Translations under genes and position numbers: made by a program | In this document: positions 37,099 to 45,383 of the stretch, piece after piece | How the letters are laid out: every line of letters starts with the position of its first letter | Numbering within the stretch: the stretch's first letter is position 1 | From: Allosphingosinicella deserti | GTDB taxonomy: Bacteria; Pseudomonadota; Alphaproteobacteria; Sphingomonadales; Sphingomonadaceae | NCBI RefSeq assembly: GCF_003012735.1 | Contig: NZ_PXYI01000006.1 | Span: forward strand, 62,001 to 126,000 | Direction of reading: 5' to 3' | Length of the DNA: 64,000 nt | The notes under the pieces: generated by a model | The model's database searches: none | What the model was told of the DNA's origin: nothing | Seen by the model: the letters and a program-made list of their open reading frames with translations, nothing else

Positions 37099-37971
37099 TT
37101 GTCCCCGCGCGACTTCCTCATCTTCTTTCTCGTCTGCCTCGCCTGGGGGCTGAACAATGTCGTCGGCAAGATCGTCGTCACCCAGCTCGGCTGTCCGCCG
37201 CTGGCCTTCGTCGCCGCGCGCTTCGGGATCGTCGCTTTGGTGACCTGGCGATGGCTGCTGCCGGCACCGCGGCCCTTGTGGCGGATCGCAATCATCGGCC
37301 TGCTGATGGGCGGCGCCGGCTTTGCCTTGCTCGCGTTGGGGCTGCGCACCGCCAGCCCGTCGGCGGCGGCGATCGTCATGCAGATCAACGTTCCGCTCAC
37401 CACCTTGCTATCGGTGGCGATGCTCGGCGAGCGGATCGACGCCCGCCGGGGGACCGGCATCGCGCTGACCGTCGCCGGCGCCTTGCTGGTGATCTGGCGA
37501 CCCGGCGGATTTACCTTGTCGCCGGGGCTGCTGCTGGTCGCGGCCGGCGCCGCATCGGGATCGCTCGGGGCCGTGATGATGAAGCAGATGGTCGACGTTC
37601 GCCCGCTCCAGTTCCAGGCCTGGGTCTCCTTCTCGTCGCTCTTCCCTCTGCTGGGCGGATCCTTGCTGTTCGAAAGCGGCCAGGCCGGCGCCATGGTCGC
37701 CGGCGGCTGGCCGCTGCTGGCGGCGATCCTCTATTCGGCGCTGATCGGCTCGGTCGCCGCGCACACCGCTTATTACGGGTTGATCGCGCGCTACGAGGCC
37801 AATCTGATCGCGCCCCTGACGTTGATGACGCCGCTCGCCACGATCGGTCTTGGCATCCTGATCACCGGCGACAGGTTCGACGGGCGGATGGTCGCCGGCG
37901 CATTGCTCGCCATGGCAGGCGTACTCGTCGTCGCCTTGCGGCGGCCGGGATCGCGCGCGCAAACTCCCTGA
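37099..37971 (+). CDS. EamA/DMT-family transporter
   Basis: A 290-aa inner-membrane protein with ten predicted helices in two EamA halves (FLIFFLVCLAWGLNNVVGKI, GLRTASPSAAAIVMQINVPL, and ALIGSVAAHTAYYGLIARYE). Unlike the EamA gene at 10 kb it is in one frame. The start is a TTG at 37099 with AGGAA 6-7 nt before; no in-frame ATG is near the first helix. It is divergent from the GntR regulator and may be controlled by it. Cargo unknown; sugar or amino-acid export is typical. Confidence 0.82.
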   Translation: MSPRDFLIFFLVCLAWGLNNVVGKIVVTQLGCPPLAFVAARFGIVALVTWRWLLPAPRPLWRIAIIGLLMGGAGFALLALGLRTASPSAAAIVMQINVPLTTLLSVAMLGERIDARRGTGIALTVAGALLVIWRPGGFTLSPGLLLVAAGAASGSLGAVMMKQMVDVRPLQFQAWVSFSSLFPLLGGSLLFESGQAGAMVAGGWPLLAAILYSALIGSVAAHTAYYGLIARYEANLIAPLTLMTPLATIGLGILITGDRFDGRMVAGALLAMAGVLVVALRRPGSRAQTP

Positions 37972-38120
37972 GCCTCGGACCTGGTGTATCGCCTGTCCGC
38001 CTGCCGGGCAGATGCCGAATAATCCTTCTCCCGCCACCATTTGCCGCTTCCGGGACGCCACGCTTTGGATTAGCAGGGAGGCGGGGCGTGGTTCACCGTC
38101 GTGGACCGGGGGGGATTGAA

Positions 38121-38582
38121 ATGACCGAAATCTTGAATGCGGTCGCGGCCGATCGCCGCAACATGCTTGGCCTCATCGGCATTGGCGGTCTCGGCGCGGT
38201 GCTTGCCGGCGCTGCGGCGACCAGGCCGAGCTTGCTCAGTAGTTCCAGCTCCAAGGACAGCGTTGCGCTGCCGCCGCTGTCGCTTGCCGACGGTGCGCTC
38301 GACCATTGGCGGCGTGCGGTCGGCATGCGCTTCAGCGTCGGCGGCACCGCCGCGATCCTCACCTTGCGCGCGGTCAAACCGCTGCTTTCGGCCGGCGAGC
38401 GCCCCGCGAGCGTGACCCGCAGTCACGCCTTCGCGGCGGTCTTCGAAGCGCCCGCCAACGCACCGATCGAAGGCAACCGCACCTACCGTTTGGCGACTCG
38501 CCTGGTCGCCCCGCTCGACGTGCATCTCGGGTCGGCGGTGGCGGCGGGCGCCGCGTCGCAGTACCTCGCGATCTTCAACTGA
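38121..38582 (+). CDS. Hypothetical protein with Tat-like leader
   Basis: A 153-aa protein. The N-terminus has RRNMLGLIGIGGLGAVLAG, resembling a twin-arginine leader, then a Ser-rich linker and a domain (RFSVGGTAAILTLRAVKPLL, FAAVFEAPANAPIEGNRTYR, APLDVHLGSAVAAG) that looks like the small beta-domain of DUF6916-type proteins. Such proteins usually sit near phage-tail-collar-like proteins, but none is found here. The ATG is not preceded by a strong ribosome site. Confidence 0.6.
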   Translation: MTEILNAVAADRRNMLGLIGIGGLGAVLAGAAATRPSLLSSSSSKDSVALPPLSLADGALDHWRRAVGMRFSVGGTAAILTLRAVKPLLSAGERPASVTRSHAFAAVFEAPANAPIEGNRTYRLATRLVAPLDVHLGSAVAAGAASQYLAIFN

Positions 38583-38601
38583 GCCGGCCCCAGCGGCCAC
38601 G

Positions 38602-39643
38602 GTGACCGGGGCACCGCAGCAGCCGGAGTTCCCAGTCGGGCGGCGGATGCTTGCGGAAGCGGGGCCGCTGCTTGCGCTCGCCCAGCAGATCGGGCTGGTC
38701 GGCGTATGCGTGTTCTTCGTGATCAGCGGGCTGGTGATGATGCTCGGCCACGGCCATGACTTCGCCGTCCCAGGCGCGACCGAACGATTTTTTGGCGAGG
38801 CGGCTCGGCCGGATCGTGCCGCTTTGCCGGCTGACCATCCTGATCGCGGCGCCGCTCTTCCCGGCGCAGCTGAGCCTGGGCACGTTTGCGGCGTCCCTGC
38901 TCTTCATTCCCCACCATGCGCCTGGAATGGCCTTCGGCATTCCGCTCAATCCGATCGGCTGGACCCTGCAATATGAGCTGGTCTTCTACCCTCTGTTCGC
39001 GCTTGCGCTCGCCTTGCCGCGCCGGATCGGGATTGCGCTGATCGCTGCAATCCTCGGCCTTTGGGTCGTCGCCGTATCGCGCGGCTTGCTCGGCCATGAC
39101 AATGCCCTTGCTTACCTCGGACGTCCGATCATCCTGTACTTTCTGGCCGCCATGGCGCTCGGCGTGGTTCGGGAGCGGTGGCGGGGCAACGCGGCCGGGC
39201 CGCTCGCCTTCGCCGTGTCGCTCGGCATTGCCGCGGCCGCCATGGCCGCAGCGTGCGCGTCGCGTTTCCTTCCCGGACTGGCGCCGTCAAGCACGACCGC
39301 GATCCTGGCCGTGGCGACCGTGATCGCCGTCTCCGCCTGCGCCTTCTCGCGCAACGCCGCGTCGGGCGGTCGGGCCCAGAGCGTGTCTCGTGCCGTCGGC
39401 GACGCCACGTACTCGATCTACCTCACGCATCTGTTGCCGCTGGCGCTTCTCGCCGTCGCGATGCCGGCCGCAGTGTCGGCTGTCGCTCTCGCCGTGTTCG
39501 TCCCGGTTGGGAGCCTCGTCGCCGTCGGATCCGGATTGCTGATCTAGCGTTTCGTGGAGAAGCCGCTCGTGCAGCGCACGGGGCTCCTGTCGGGGCAGAT
39601 TGCCGGCATCGGCGGGCGCCGCCAGGCGCCGTCCGCTGGCTGA
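38602..39643 (+). pseudogene. Acyltransferase-3 (OafA/YrhL family) remnant
   Basis: Pieces of a membrane O-acyltransferase are spread over two frames. The N-terminal catalytic His region is missing. The first frame gives GVCVFFVISGLVMMLGHG, the second continues DFLARRLGRIVPL to SVSRAVGDATYSIYLTHLLP. The frame changes near 38782, where one extra base would account for it. An in-frame TAG at 39545 interrupts the conserved ending, which resumes as RFVEKPLVQR and reaches TGA at 39641. Truncation, frameshift and stop together make a real pseudogene more likely than an error. Confidence 0.8.
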
Positions 39644-39751
39644 CCGGCTCTTCAGCGCTGGGGCCTCCGCTTACTGGGGCTTTGCTGGACAGAAATGCGC
39701 GCGCGGCCTATCGCGCGCCCATATTTTACCTCCTGACGCCGCGGGGACCTC

Positions 39752-41311
39752 ATGACCGTTCAACCTTCCGACTCGATCCTCATCGTCGACTTCGGAAGCC
39801 AGGTGACCCAGCTCATCGCCCGCAGGGTGCGCGAGGCCGGAGTCTATAGCGAGGTCGCCCCGTTCAACCGCGCGGTGGAAGCGTTCGAGCGGCTGCAGCC
39901 CAAGGGCATCATCCTGTCGGGCGGCCCCGCGTCGGTGACCACCGAGCAGAGCCCGCGGGCGCCGCAATTTCTGTTCGAGGCGGGGGTTCCGGTGCTCGGC
40001 ATCTGCTACGGCCAGCAATTGATGGCCGAGCAATTGGGCGGAAAGGTCGTCACCGGCGATCACAGCGAATTCGGCCGTGCCTTCATCGAGATCAAGGAAG
40101 AGTGTGCGCTGTTCGATGGCCTCTGGGCGATCGGCGACAAGCATCAGGTGTGGATGAGCCACGGCGACAAGGTCGATGCGATCCCGCCGGGATTCCGCAT
40201 CGTCGCCCAGTCCGCCGGTGCGCCGTTCGCCGCCACCGCCGACGAGGCGCGCAAATTCTACGGCGTCCAATTCCACCCGGAAGTGGTTCACACCCCCGAC
40301 GGCGCCAAACTGCTCGCCAATTTCGTCCACCGCGTCTGCGGCCTCTCCGGCGACTGGACGATGGCCGAGTTCCGCGCGACCAAAATCCAGGAGATTCGCG
40401 AGCAGGTCGGCAGCGGTCGCGTCATCTGCGGCCTGTCCGGTGGCGTCGACAGCGCGGTCGCGGCGGTGCTCATCCACGAGGCGATCGGCCACCAGCTCAC
40501 CTGCGTGTTCGTCGATCACGGCCTGATGCGCCACGGCGAGGCCGAGCAGGTCGTCTCGCTGTTCCGCAACCACTATAACATCCCCCTCGTCCATGTGGAC
40601 GTCGAGGATCTGTTCCTCGGCGGGCTGGCCGGAGTCACCGATCCCGAGGCCAAGCGCAAGTTCATCGGCAAGACCTTCATTGACGTGTTCGAGACCGAGG
40701 CGAAGAAGGTCGGCGGCGCCGATTTCCTCGCCCAGGGCACGCTCTATCCGGACGTGATCGAAAGCGTCAGCTTCACCGGCGGGCCGTCGGTGACGATCAA
40801 GAGCCACCACAATGTCGGCGGGCTGCCCGAGCGGATGAACATGAAGCTGGTCGAACCCTTGCGCGAACTGTTCAAGGACGAAGTCCGCGAACTCGGCCGC
40901 GAGCTCGGCCTGCCCGAGGCGTTCGTCGGCCGGCATCCGTTCCCAGGTCCCGGCCTCGCCATCCGCATCCCCGGCGAAGTCACCAAGGAACGCTGCGACA
41001 TCCTGCGCAAGGCCGATCTCATCTACCTCGAGGAGATCCGCAACGCCGGCCTCTACGACGCGATCTGGCAGGCTTTCGCGGTGCTGCTGCCGGTGCGCAC
41101 CGTCGGCGTGATGGGCGACGGCCGCACCTACGACAATGTCTGCGCGCTGCGCGCGGTGACCTCGACCGACGGCATGACCGCCGATATCTACCCGTTCGAC
41201 GCCGCCTTCCTCAGCCGCGTCGCCACCCGCATCATCAACGAAGTGCGCGGCATCAACCGGGTGGTCTACGATTACACCTCCAAACCCCCCGGCACGATCG
41301 AATGGGAGTGA
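39752..41311 (+). CDS. guaA: GMP synthase (glutamine-hydrolysing)
   Basis: Converts XMP to GMP with glutamine and ATP (519 aa, full length). The class I amidotransferase domain has [17 protein letters not shown] (catalytic Cys) and FHPEVVH. The ATP-pyrophosphatase domain has [14 protein letters not shown]. The C-terminal dimer domain ends [16 protein letters not shown] 39752 fits the family start ([20 protein letters not shown]). A large hairpin begins at the stop codon. Confidence 0.97.
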   Translation: MTVQPSDSILIVDFGSQVTQLIARRVREAGVYSEVAPFNRAVEAFERLQPKGIILSGGPASVTTEQSPRAPQFLFEAGVPVLGICYGQQLMAEQLGGKVVTGDHSEFGRAFIEIKEECALFDGLWAIGDKHQVWMSHGDKVDAIPPGFRIVAQSAGAPFAATADEARKFYGVQFHPEVVHTPDGAKLLANFVHRVCGLSGDWTMAEFRATKIQEIREQVGSGRVICGLSGGVDSAVAAVLIHEAIGHQLTCVFVDHGLMRHGEAEQVVSLFRNHYNIPLVHVDVEDLFLGGLAGVTDPEAKRKFIGKTFIDVFETEAKKVGGADFLAQGTLYPDVIESVSFTGGPSVTIKSHHNVGGLPERMNMKLVEPLRELFKDEVRELGRELGLPEAFVGRHPFPGPGLAIRIPGEVTKERCDILRKADLIYLEEIRNAGLYDAIWQAFAVLLPVRTVGVMGDGRTYDNVCALRAVTSTDGMTADIYPFDAAFLSRVATRIINEVRGINRVVYDYTSKPPGTIEWE

Positions 41312-41348
41312 GCGTAACAAGGCTGCGGGGCAGCCTTGTCACGCTCAC
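41308..41348 (+). terminator. Large hairpin at the guaA stop codon
   Basis: GTGAGCGTAACAAGGCTGC, a short GGG loop, then GCAGCCTTGTCACGCTCAC: a 19-bp stem with one mismatch overlapping the TGA of guaA. There is no T run afterwards, so it may act as an mRNA 3'-end stabiliser or a Rho-assisted stop rather than a classic intrinsic terminator. Confidence 0.55.
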
Positions 41349-41450
41349 TCGGCGAAATAGCAAGGCTGCGGGGCAGCCTCGCCGCCGTCACTCGGCGCCG
41401 CAAGGCGCCGGCCCAAGGCGAAATAGCGCGCGTGCGGGGCAGCCTCGCCG
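41319..41450. repeat. Short degenerate repeat array downstream of guaA
   Basis: AAGGCTGCGGGGCAGCCT occurs at 41319 and 41362, and the related TGCGGGGCAGCCTCGCCG at 41433. The word GGCGAAATAG occurs between them at 41351 and 41417. Each copy is itself a small hairpin. This looks like decayed copies of a local unit, not a CRISPR, because spacing and flanks are irregular. Confidence 0.6.
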
Positions 41451-41801
41451 CATCAGCGGCGTCGTAGGACCGCTTACGGCCGATCGTAAACGCCTGAAGC
41501 ACAAGACGATCTTGCGAATGCGGAACGACGAGTTCCCCCGCCCGTGCCTTGTCATACGCCTGACCAAAGGCAATGCTAATGCATGCCTGAAAGGTCGGTC
41601 GATCATGCCCGTATCCTTGTTGGTAGATCCTGAACACCGTCTCGCCGCTTGCCAGCGATTCGTATTCCCGACGGGGCCCAGTCCGCTCATCGGCCTGATG
41701 CGGACGCTCTTTTCCTTCGTAATCAAAGACTAATCGAGATCGTTTGCACTGTTGTAGCAAATCTATACTTGCGACGAAGTATGCTTAAGAAAGGGTAAAT
41801 A
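41451..41801. other. Gene-poor spacer upstream of the RTX genes
   Basis: About 350 bp, lower in GC than its surroundings. A minus-strand frame across it ends as the mirror image of guaA's 3' end and contains repeated words, so I do not accept it as a gene. The last 100 bp must hold the promoter of the first RTX gene; the only feature seen is TTTGC-N9-GCAAA near 41742-41760. No clear -35/-10 pair with proper spacing was found. Confidence 0.5.
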
Positions 41802-44800
41802 GTGGCTGGCGTCCAACTCCCCCTCCGTGTCTCGAAATCCTTGCCATCGCTCTTCGCGGCCGAAAGCGGGCTCGCTCTCGCCGCGCCGACGCAGATCAAC
41901 GGCGGCTCCACCGACGACGTCCTCAAGGGCACCGCCGGCGATGACCTCATCGAGGCGCTCGGCGGGCAGGACCGCGCCGACGGCGGCGGCGGCAACGACG
42001 TCATCCGCGGCGGCGCCGGGCATGACCGGCTCTACGGGGAGGCCGGCGCGGACACGCTGGAGGGCGGAGACGGAATCGATCAGCTTCACGGCGGCGCGGA
42101 CAACGACCTTCTGATCGGCGGCGCCGGCAACGACACGCTTTATGGCGGTGACGGCAACGATCGTCTCGAAGGCGGCAGCGGCGCATCGAACTGGCTGGAA
42201 GGCGGTCTCGGCGACGACGTCGTCCTCGGCGGCGATGGCGTCGACATCGTCTGGATCCGGGAGGCTGGCTCCGACACCGTCTCGACCGGCGCCGGCAAGG
42301 ACCAGGTGAACTACAGCGCCGATGTCGCGGGCGGCGACCGCCAGCTGATCGACACCGGCAACGACGAGGATCGCGTTCAGATCGAGTCCCGCGGCGCGAC
42401 GACCTTCCAGATCGCAACCGGGGCCGGCAACGACCTTGTCCGGATTACCCGCCTGGCTGCGGCGGCCGACATCGGTCTCGGGACCGGCACTGACGTCGTC
42501 GAGATCAAGGCCGGCGGCCTGGCGCCAGGGGCGGTGATCACCTTTGCCGATTTCCAGCCGGGTGCCGATGGTGACCGCATCGACTGGATCGACTTTCTCG
42601 GCGGCGCGCTCGCCTCGTGGGATCGGCAGACGAACCCGTTCGGCGCCGGTTTCCTGCGGCTTCGCCAGGCCGGTGCCGATGCGGTGCTCGACATCGACTA
42701 TGATGGCGCCGGCGCCGCCAGTTCCTATCAGCCGCTCTTTATCTTCAAGAATGCCAATGCCGCCGACTTTCGTTCGCCCAATTTCGGTGGGTTCCGGGCC
42801 GACGGATCGGAGCATCCGGCTTTCGCCAAGACCGGCACCGACGCTGCAGAGATTGTTCAGGGCACGGCCGGGCACGATGTGATCGATGGTGCCGGGGGCA
42901 ACGACACGGTCAACGGCGGCACCGGCAACGATCTGCTGCGCGGCGGCGCGGGCATCGACAGGATCGACGGTGAGATCGGCGACGATGTCGTCGAGGGCGG
43001 CGACGGCGATGACAGCCTGCGCGGCGGTCGCGGCAACGATGTCGTCCGCGGCCAGGCCGGCCACGATTTCCTGTATGCGGATTTCGGAGCCGACGAACTC
43101 GATGGCGGCGCCGGCAGCGATTGGTTTCTCGTCCAGTCGGGAGATACGCTGACCAAGACGGTCCGTGGCGGTGCCGGCGAGGACCGGATCACGATCGAGG
43201 GCGCAAACGGCGGCGACTTCGTCATCGACGGCGGCGGCGAGAATGACTGGATCAGCCTCGCCGGGCTGCGCGGCACGGCCGACGTGACATTGGGCGCCGG
43301 GTCGGATGTCCTGGTGCTGGATCCGACCGCGCCGGAGCTGATCGCCGGCAAGGGCCACATCGTCGTCCGCGATTTTCAGGTCGGCGCCGGCGGCGACCGC
43401 CTCGAATTCGTCAGCTTCCTCACCGCCGCAGCCCCGACCTGGGATGGCAGCAATCCGTTCGCGTCGGGGTACGCCCGCCTCGTCCAGAGCGGCGCCGAGA
43501 CGCTGCTGCAGATCGATGCCGACGGCGGGGGCGACAGCTTCCGCACGATCGTCACCTTCCAGGGCCGAAGCGTCTCGTCTTTCTCCAGCACCAACCTCGA
43601 CGGCTTTTCGCCCAGCGGCGCCGTGCCGGCGGGGGCGACCCTGACCGGTACCGAGGCGGACGACACGCTACAGGGCGGCCGCGGCAACGACCTGATCTAC
43701 GGGCTCGGCGGCAACGATATCCTGAACGGCGACTTTGGCGACGACGAGATCCATGGCGGCAGCGGATTCAACTGCTTAAGCGGCGGTGCCGGTGCGGACC
43801 GACTGCTCGGCGGTGCCGACGTCGACATCATCGATGGAGGTAGCGGCCACGATTTTCTGGATGGCGGCGCGGGTGACGATACCCTCCGCGACGATGCGGG
43901 ATCGGACAGAATCGTCGGCGGCACCGGCAACGACCGGATCGAGGTACGACGCAGCGGCGGCGCCGGTGACACGATCCGGATCGAGGGCGGCGATGGTAAA
44001 GACACCATCACCTTCAACGTAGACGGCAGCCCGGACGTAGTCCTCGATGCCGATGGCGGCGCCGGCGACGATACGTTCGTCATGAGCGGAATGATCGGCA
44101 ATGCCGTGCTCACTTTGGGTGAGGGGCGCGACCACATCGTAGTCGGCGGCTATCGGCCCTATGGCGAACGCCCGGTAACGACGCTCACCGTCAGGGACTT
44201 CAAATATGGCGAGGATAGCTTCGATCTGCTGGGCTACGAGCCGAAGATGAAGGGAGACGAACGGTTTGGAGAAGTTTGGGCTTGGCTGTACGGACCTGCC
44301 CGCATCGTCCAGGCCGGAGACGACACCCGGATCGAAGTTCTCCGAGGCCGTGAGGAAGACGCATACGTATGGGATACGGTTCTCGTTCTTGAAGATGTCG
44401 ATGTTACGCCATTCGTTCGTTACTTCTACGGAGATACCAGCTGGATCTATGGCTCCGCGTTGGATGAGACGATCATCGCTGGAGACGGTCCGAAAAAGTT
44501 CGACATGTCCCAAGGTGGGGACGATAGCATCTCTTTCGATGGATCGAGTGGATACGGTGCGCAATTCTACTTTGGTGGATCTTACACCGGAGGAGACACG
44601 ATTGTAGCGGTAGAGGGCATCGGCTCAGGTCTTCTTATTCTTCAGGGCGACTATGGGTTGGATACGCCATTGGTGCTCGGAGAGTCGAACATTCAGAACA
44701 TGCACGCTCTGCAGCTGCTCTCAGCATCTGGAGCCGAATATTATCATTTGGCGCCCGCTGGAACAGCTTACCAATATGATCTGAGGTTGCTGGACAATAT

Positions 44801-45338
44801 GGCGGTGCCGAGTGAGGCCAGACCATACTTCTACGAGTTTGTGGTCGACGCGAGCCAGCTGGGGCTGGGTGAAACTGCCAAGATTGACGCCTCCGACGAG
44901 GCGAGCATGCGCTATGTCATCCGTGGTGGTGCCGGCGACGATCGCTTTATCGGCGGCGCTGGCAACGATCAACTGGTTGGGGGTGGAGGAGGCGACCGCC
45001 TTTTCGGCGGCATCGGCCGCGACACTTTCGAATATCTTTCTGCGGGTGACTCTACGGTCTCCAACCGCGATGTCATTGGAGATTATGCGAAGGGGGACCG
45101 GATCGATCTCAGTAAAGTCGATGCCATCGACGGCGGCAGTAGCAACGATATCTTCCACTTCATCGGTGCGGCCGCGTTCAGCGGCACGGCAGGCGAGCTT
45201 CGGGCAACCTATGGCCCGGGTCCGGAATATGGCTGGCTGGTCGAAGGCGACACCAATGGCGACGGAGCGGCCGACCTCTCGATCCTGGTCCTGACGAGCC
45301 AGGGCTACCAGATGACCACTGCCGACTTCTGGTTTTGA
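41802..45338 (+). CDS. Giant RTX calcium-binding protein, copy 1
   Basis: A 1178-aa acidic, Gly/Asp-rich protein with dozens of GGxGxDxLx nonapeptides (e.g. GGAGNDTLYGGDGNDRLEGG). Three similar units follow each other: an RTX block plus a beta-module at about residues 33-333, 345-604 and 612-871. Beta-modules share DFQPGADGDRIDWIDFL / DFQVGAGGDRLEFVSFL-like strands and an NPF(G/A)xGxxRL core. Residues about 872-1035 are unique to this copy. A short RTX block (RGGAGDDRFIGGAGNDQL) and a serralysin-type tail ending QMTTADFWF look like a type I secretion signal. No Sec signal. GTG 41802 follows AAAGGG. Calcium-dependent folding outside the cell is family knowledge; the function (adhesin, surface layer or enzyme) is not evident. 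Confidence 0.88.
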   Translation: MAGVQLPLRVSKSLPSLFAAESGLALAAPTQINGGSTDDVLKGTAGDDLIEALGGQDRADGGGGNDVIRGGAGHDRLYGEAGADTLEGGDGIDQLHGGADNDLLIGGAGNDTLYGGDGNDRLEGGSGASNWLEGGLGDDVVLGGDGVDIVWIREAGSDTVSTGAGKDQVNYSADVAGGDRQLIDTGNDEDRVQIESRGATTFQIATGAGNDLVRITRLAAAADIGLGTGTDVVEIKAGGLAPGAVITFADFQPGADGDRIDWIDFLGGALASWDRQTNPFGAGFLRLRQAGADAVLDIDYDGAGAASSYQPLFIFKNANAADFRSPNFGGFRADGSEHPAFAKTGTDAAEIVQGTAGHDVIDGAGGNDTVNGGTGNDLLRGGAGIDRIDGEIGDDVVEGGDGDDSLRGGRGNDVVRGQAGHDFLYADFGADELDGGAGSDWFLVQSGDTLTKTVRGGAGEDRITIEGANGGDFVIDGGGENDWISLAGLRGTADVTLGAGSDVLVLDPTAPELIAGKGHIVVRDFQVGAGGDRLEFVSFLTAAAPTWDGSNPFASGYARLVQSGAETLLQIDADGGGDSFRTIVTFQGRSVSSFSSTNLDGFSPSGAVPAGATLTGTEADDTLQGGRGNDLIYGLGGNDILNGDFGDDEIHGGSGFNCLSGGAGADRLLGGADVDIIDGGSGHDFLDGGAGDDTLRDDAGSDRIVGGTGNDRIEVRRSGGAGDTIRIEGGDGKDTITFNVDGSPDVVLDADGGAGDDTFVMSGMIGNAVLTLGEGRDHIVVGGYRPYGERPVTTLTVRDFKYGEDSFDLLGYEPKMKGDERFGEVWAWLYGPARIVQAGDDTRIEVLRGREEDAYVWDTVLVLEDVDVTPFVRYFYGDTSWIYGSALDETIIAGDGPKKFDMSQGGDDSISFDGSSGYGAQFYFGGSYTGGDTIVAVEGIGSGLLILQGDYGLDTPLVLGESNIQNMHALQLLSASGAEYYHLAPAGTAYQYDLRLLDNMAVPSEARPYFYEFVVDASQLGLGETAKIDASDEASMRYVIRGGAGDDRFIGGAGNDQLVGGGGGDRLFGGIGRDTFEYLSAGDSTVSNRDVIGDYAKGDRIDLSKVDAIDGGSSNDIFHFIGAAAFSGTAGELRATYGPGPEYGWLVEGDTNGDGAADLSILVLTSQGYQMTTADFWF

Positions 45339-45383
45339 GGACGATCGCTCAACTCTCCCTGTGTGCTTAGGAAAGGAATACAC

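Noticed and set aside
41319-41450. CRISPR array
   Set aside because: Repeats are too few, unequal in spacing and different in length; no spacers of constant size and no cas genes.
41388-41760. Minus-strand frame after guaA as a possible gene
   Set aside because: Its C-terminal part is the reverse of guaA's end (a known source of false predictions) and of the repeat array; start and composition are unconvincing.
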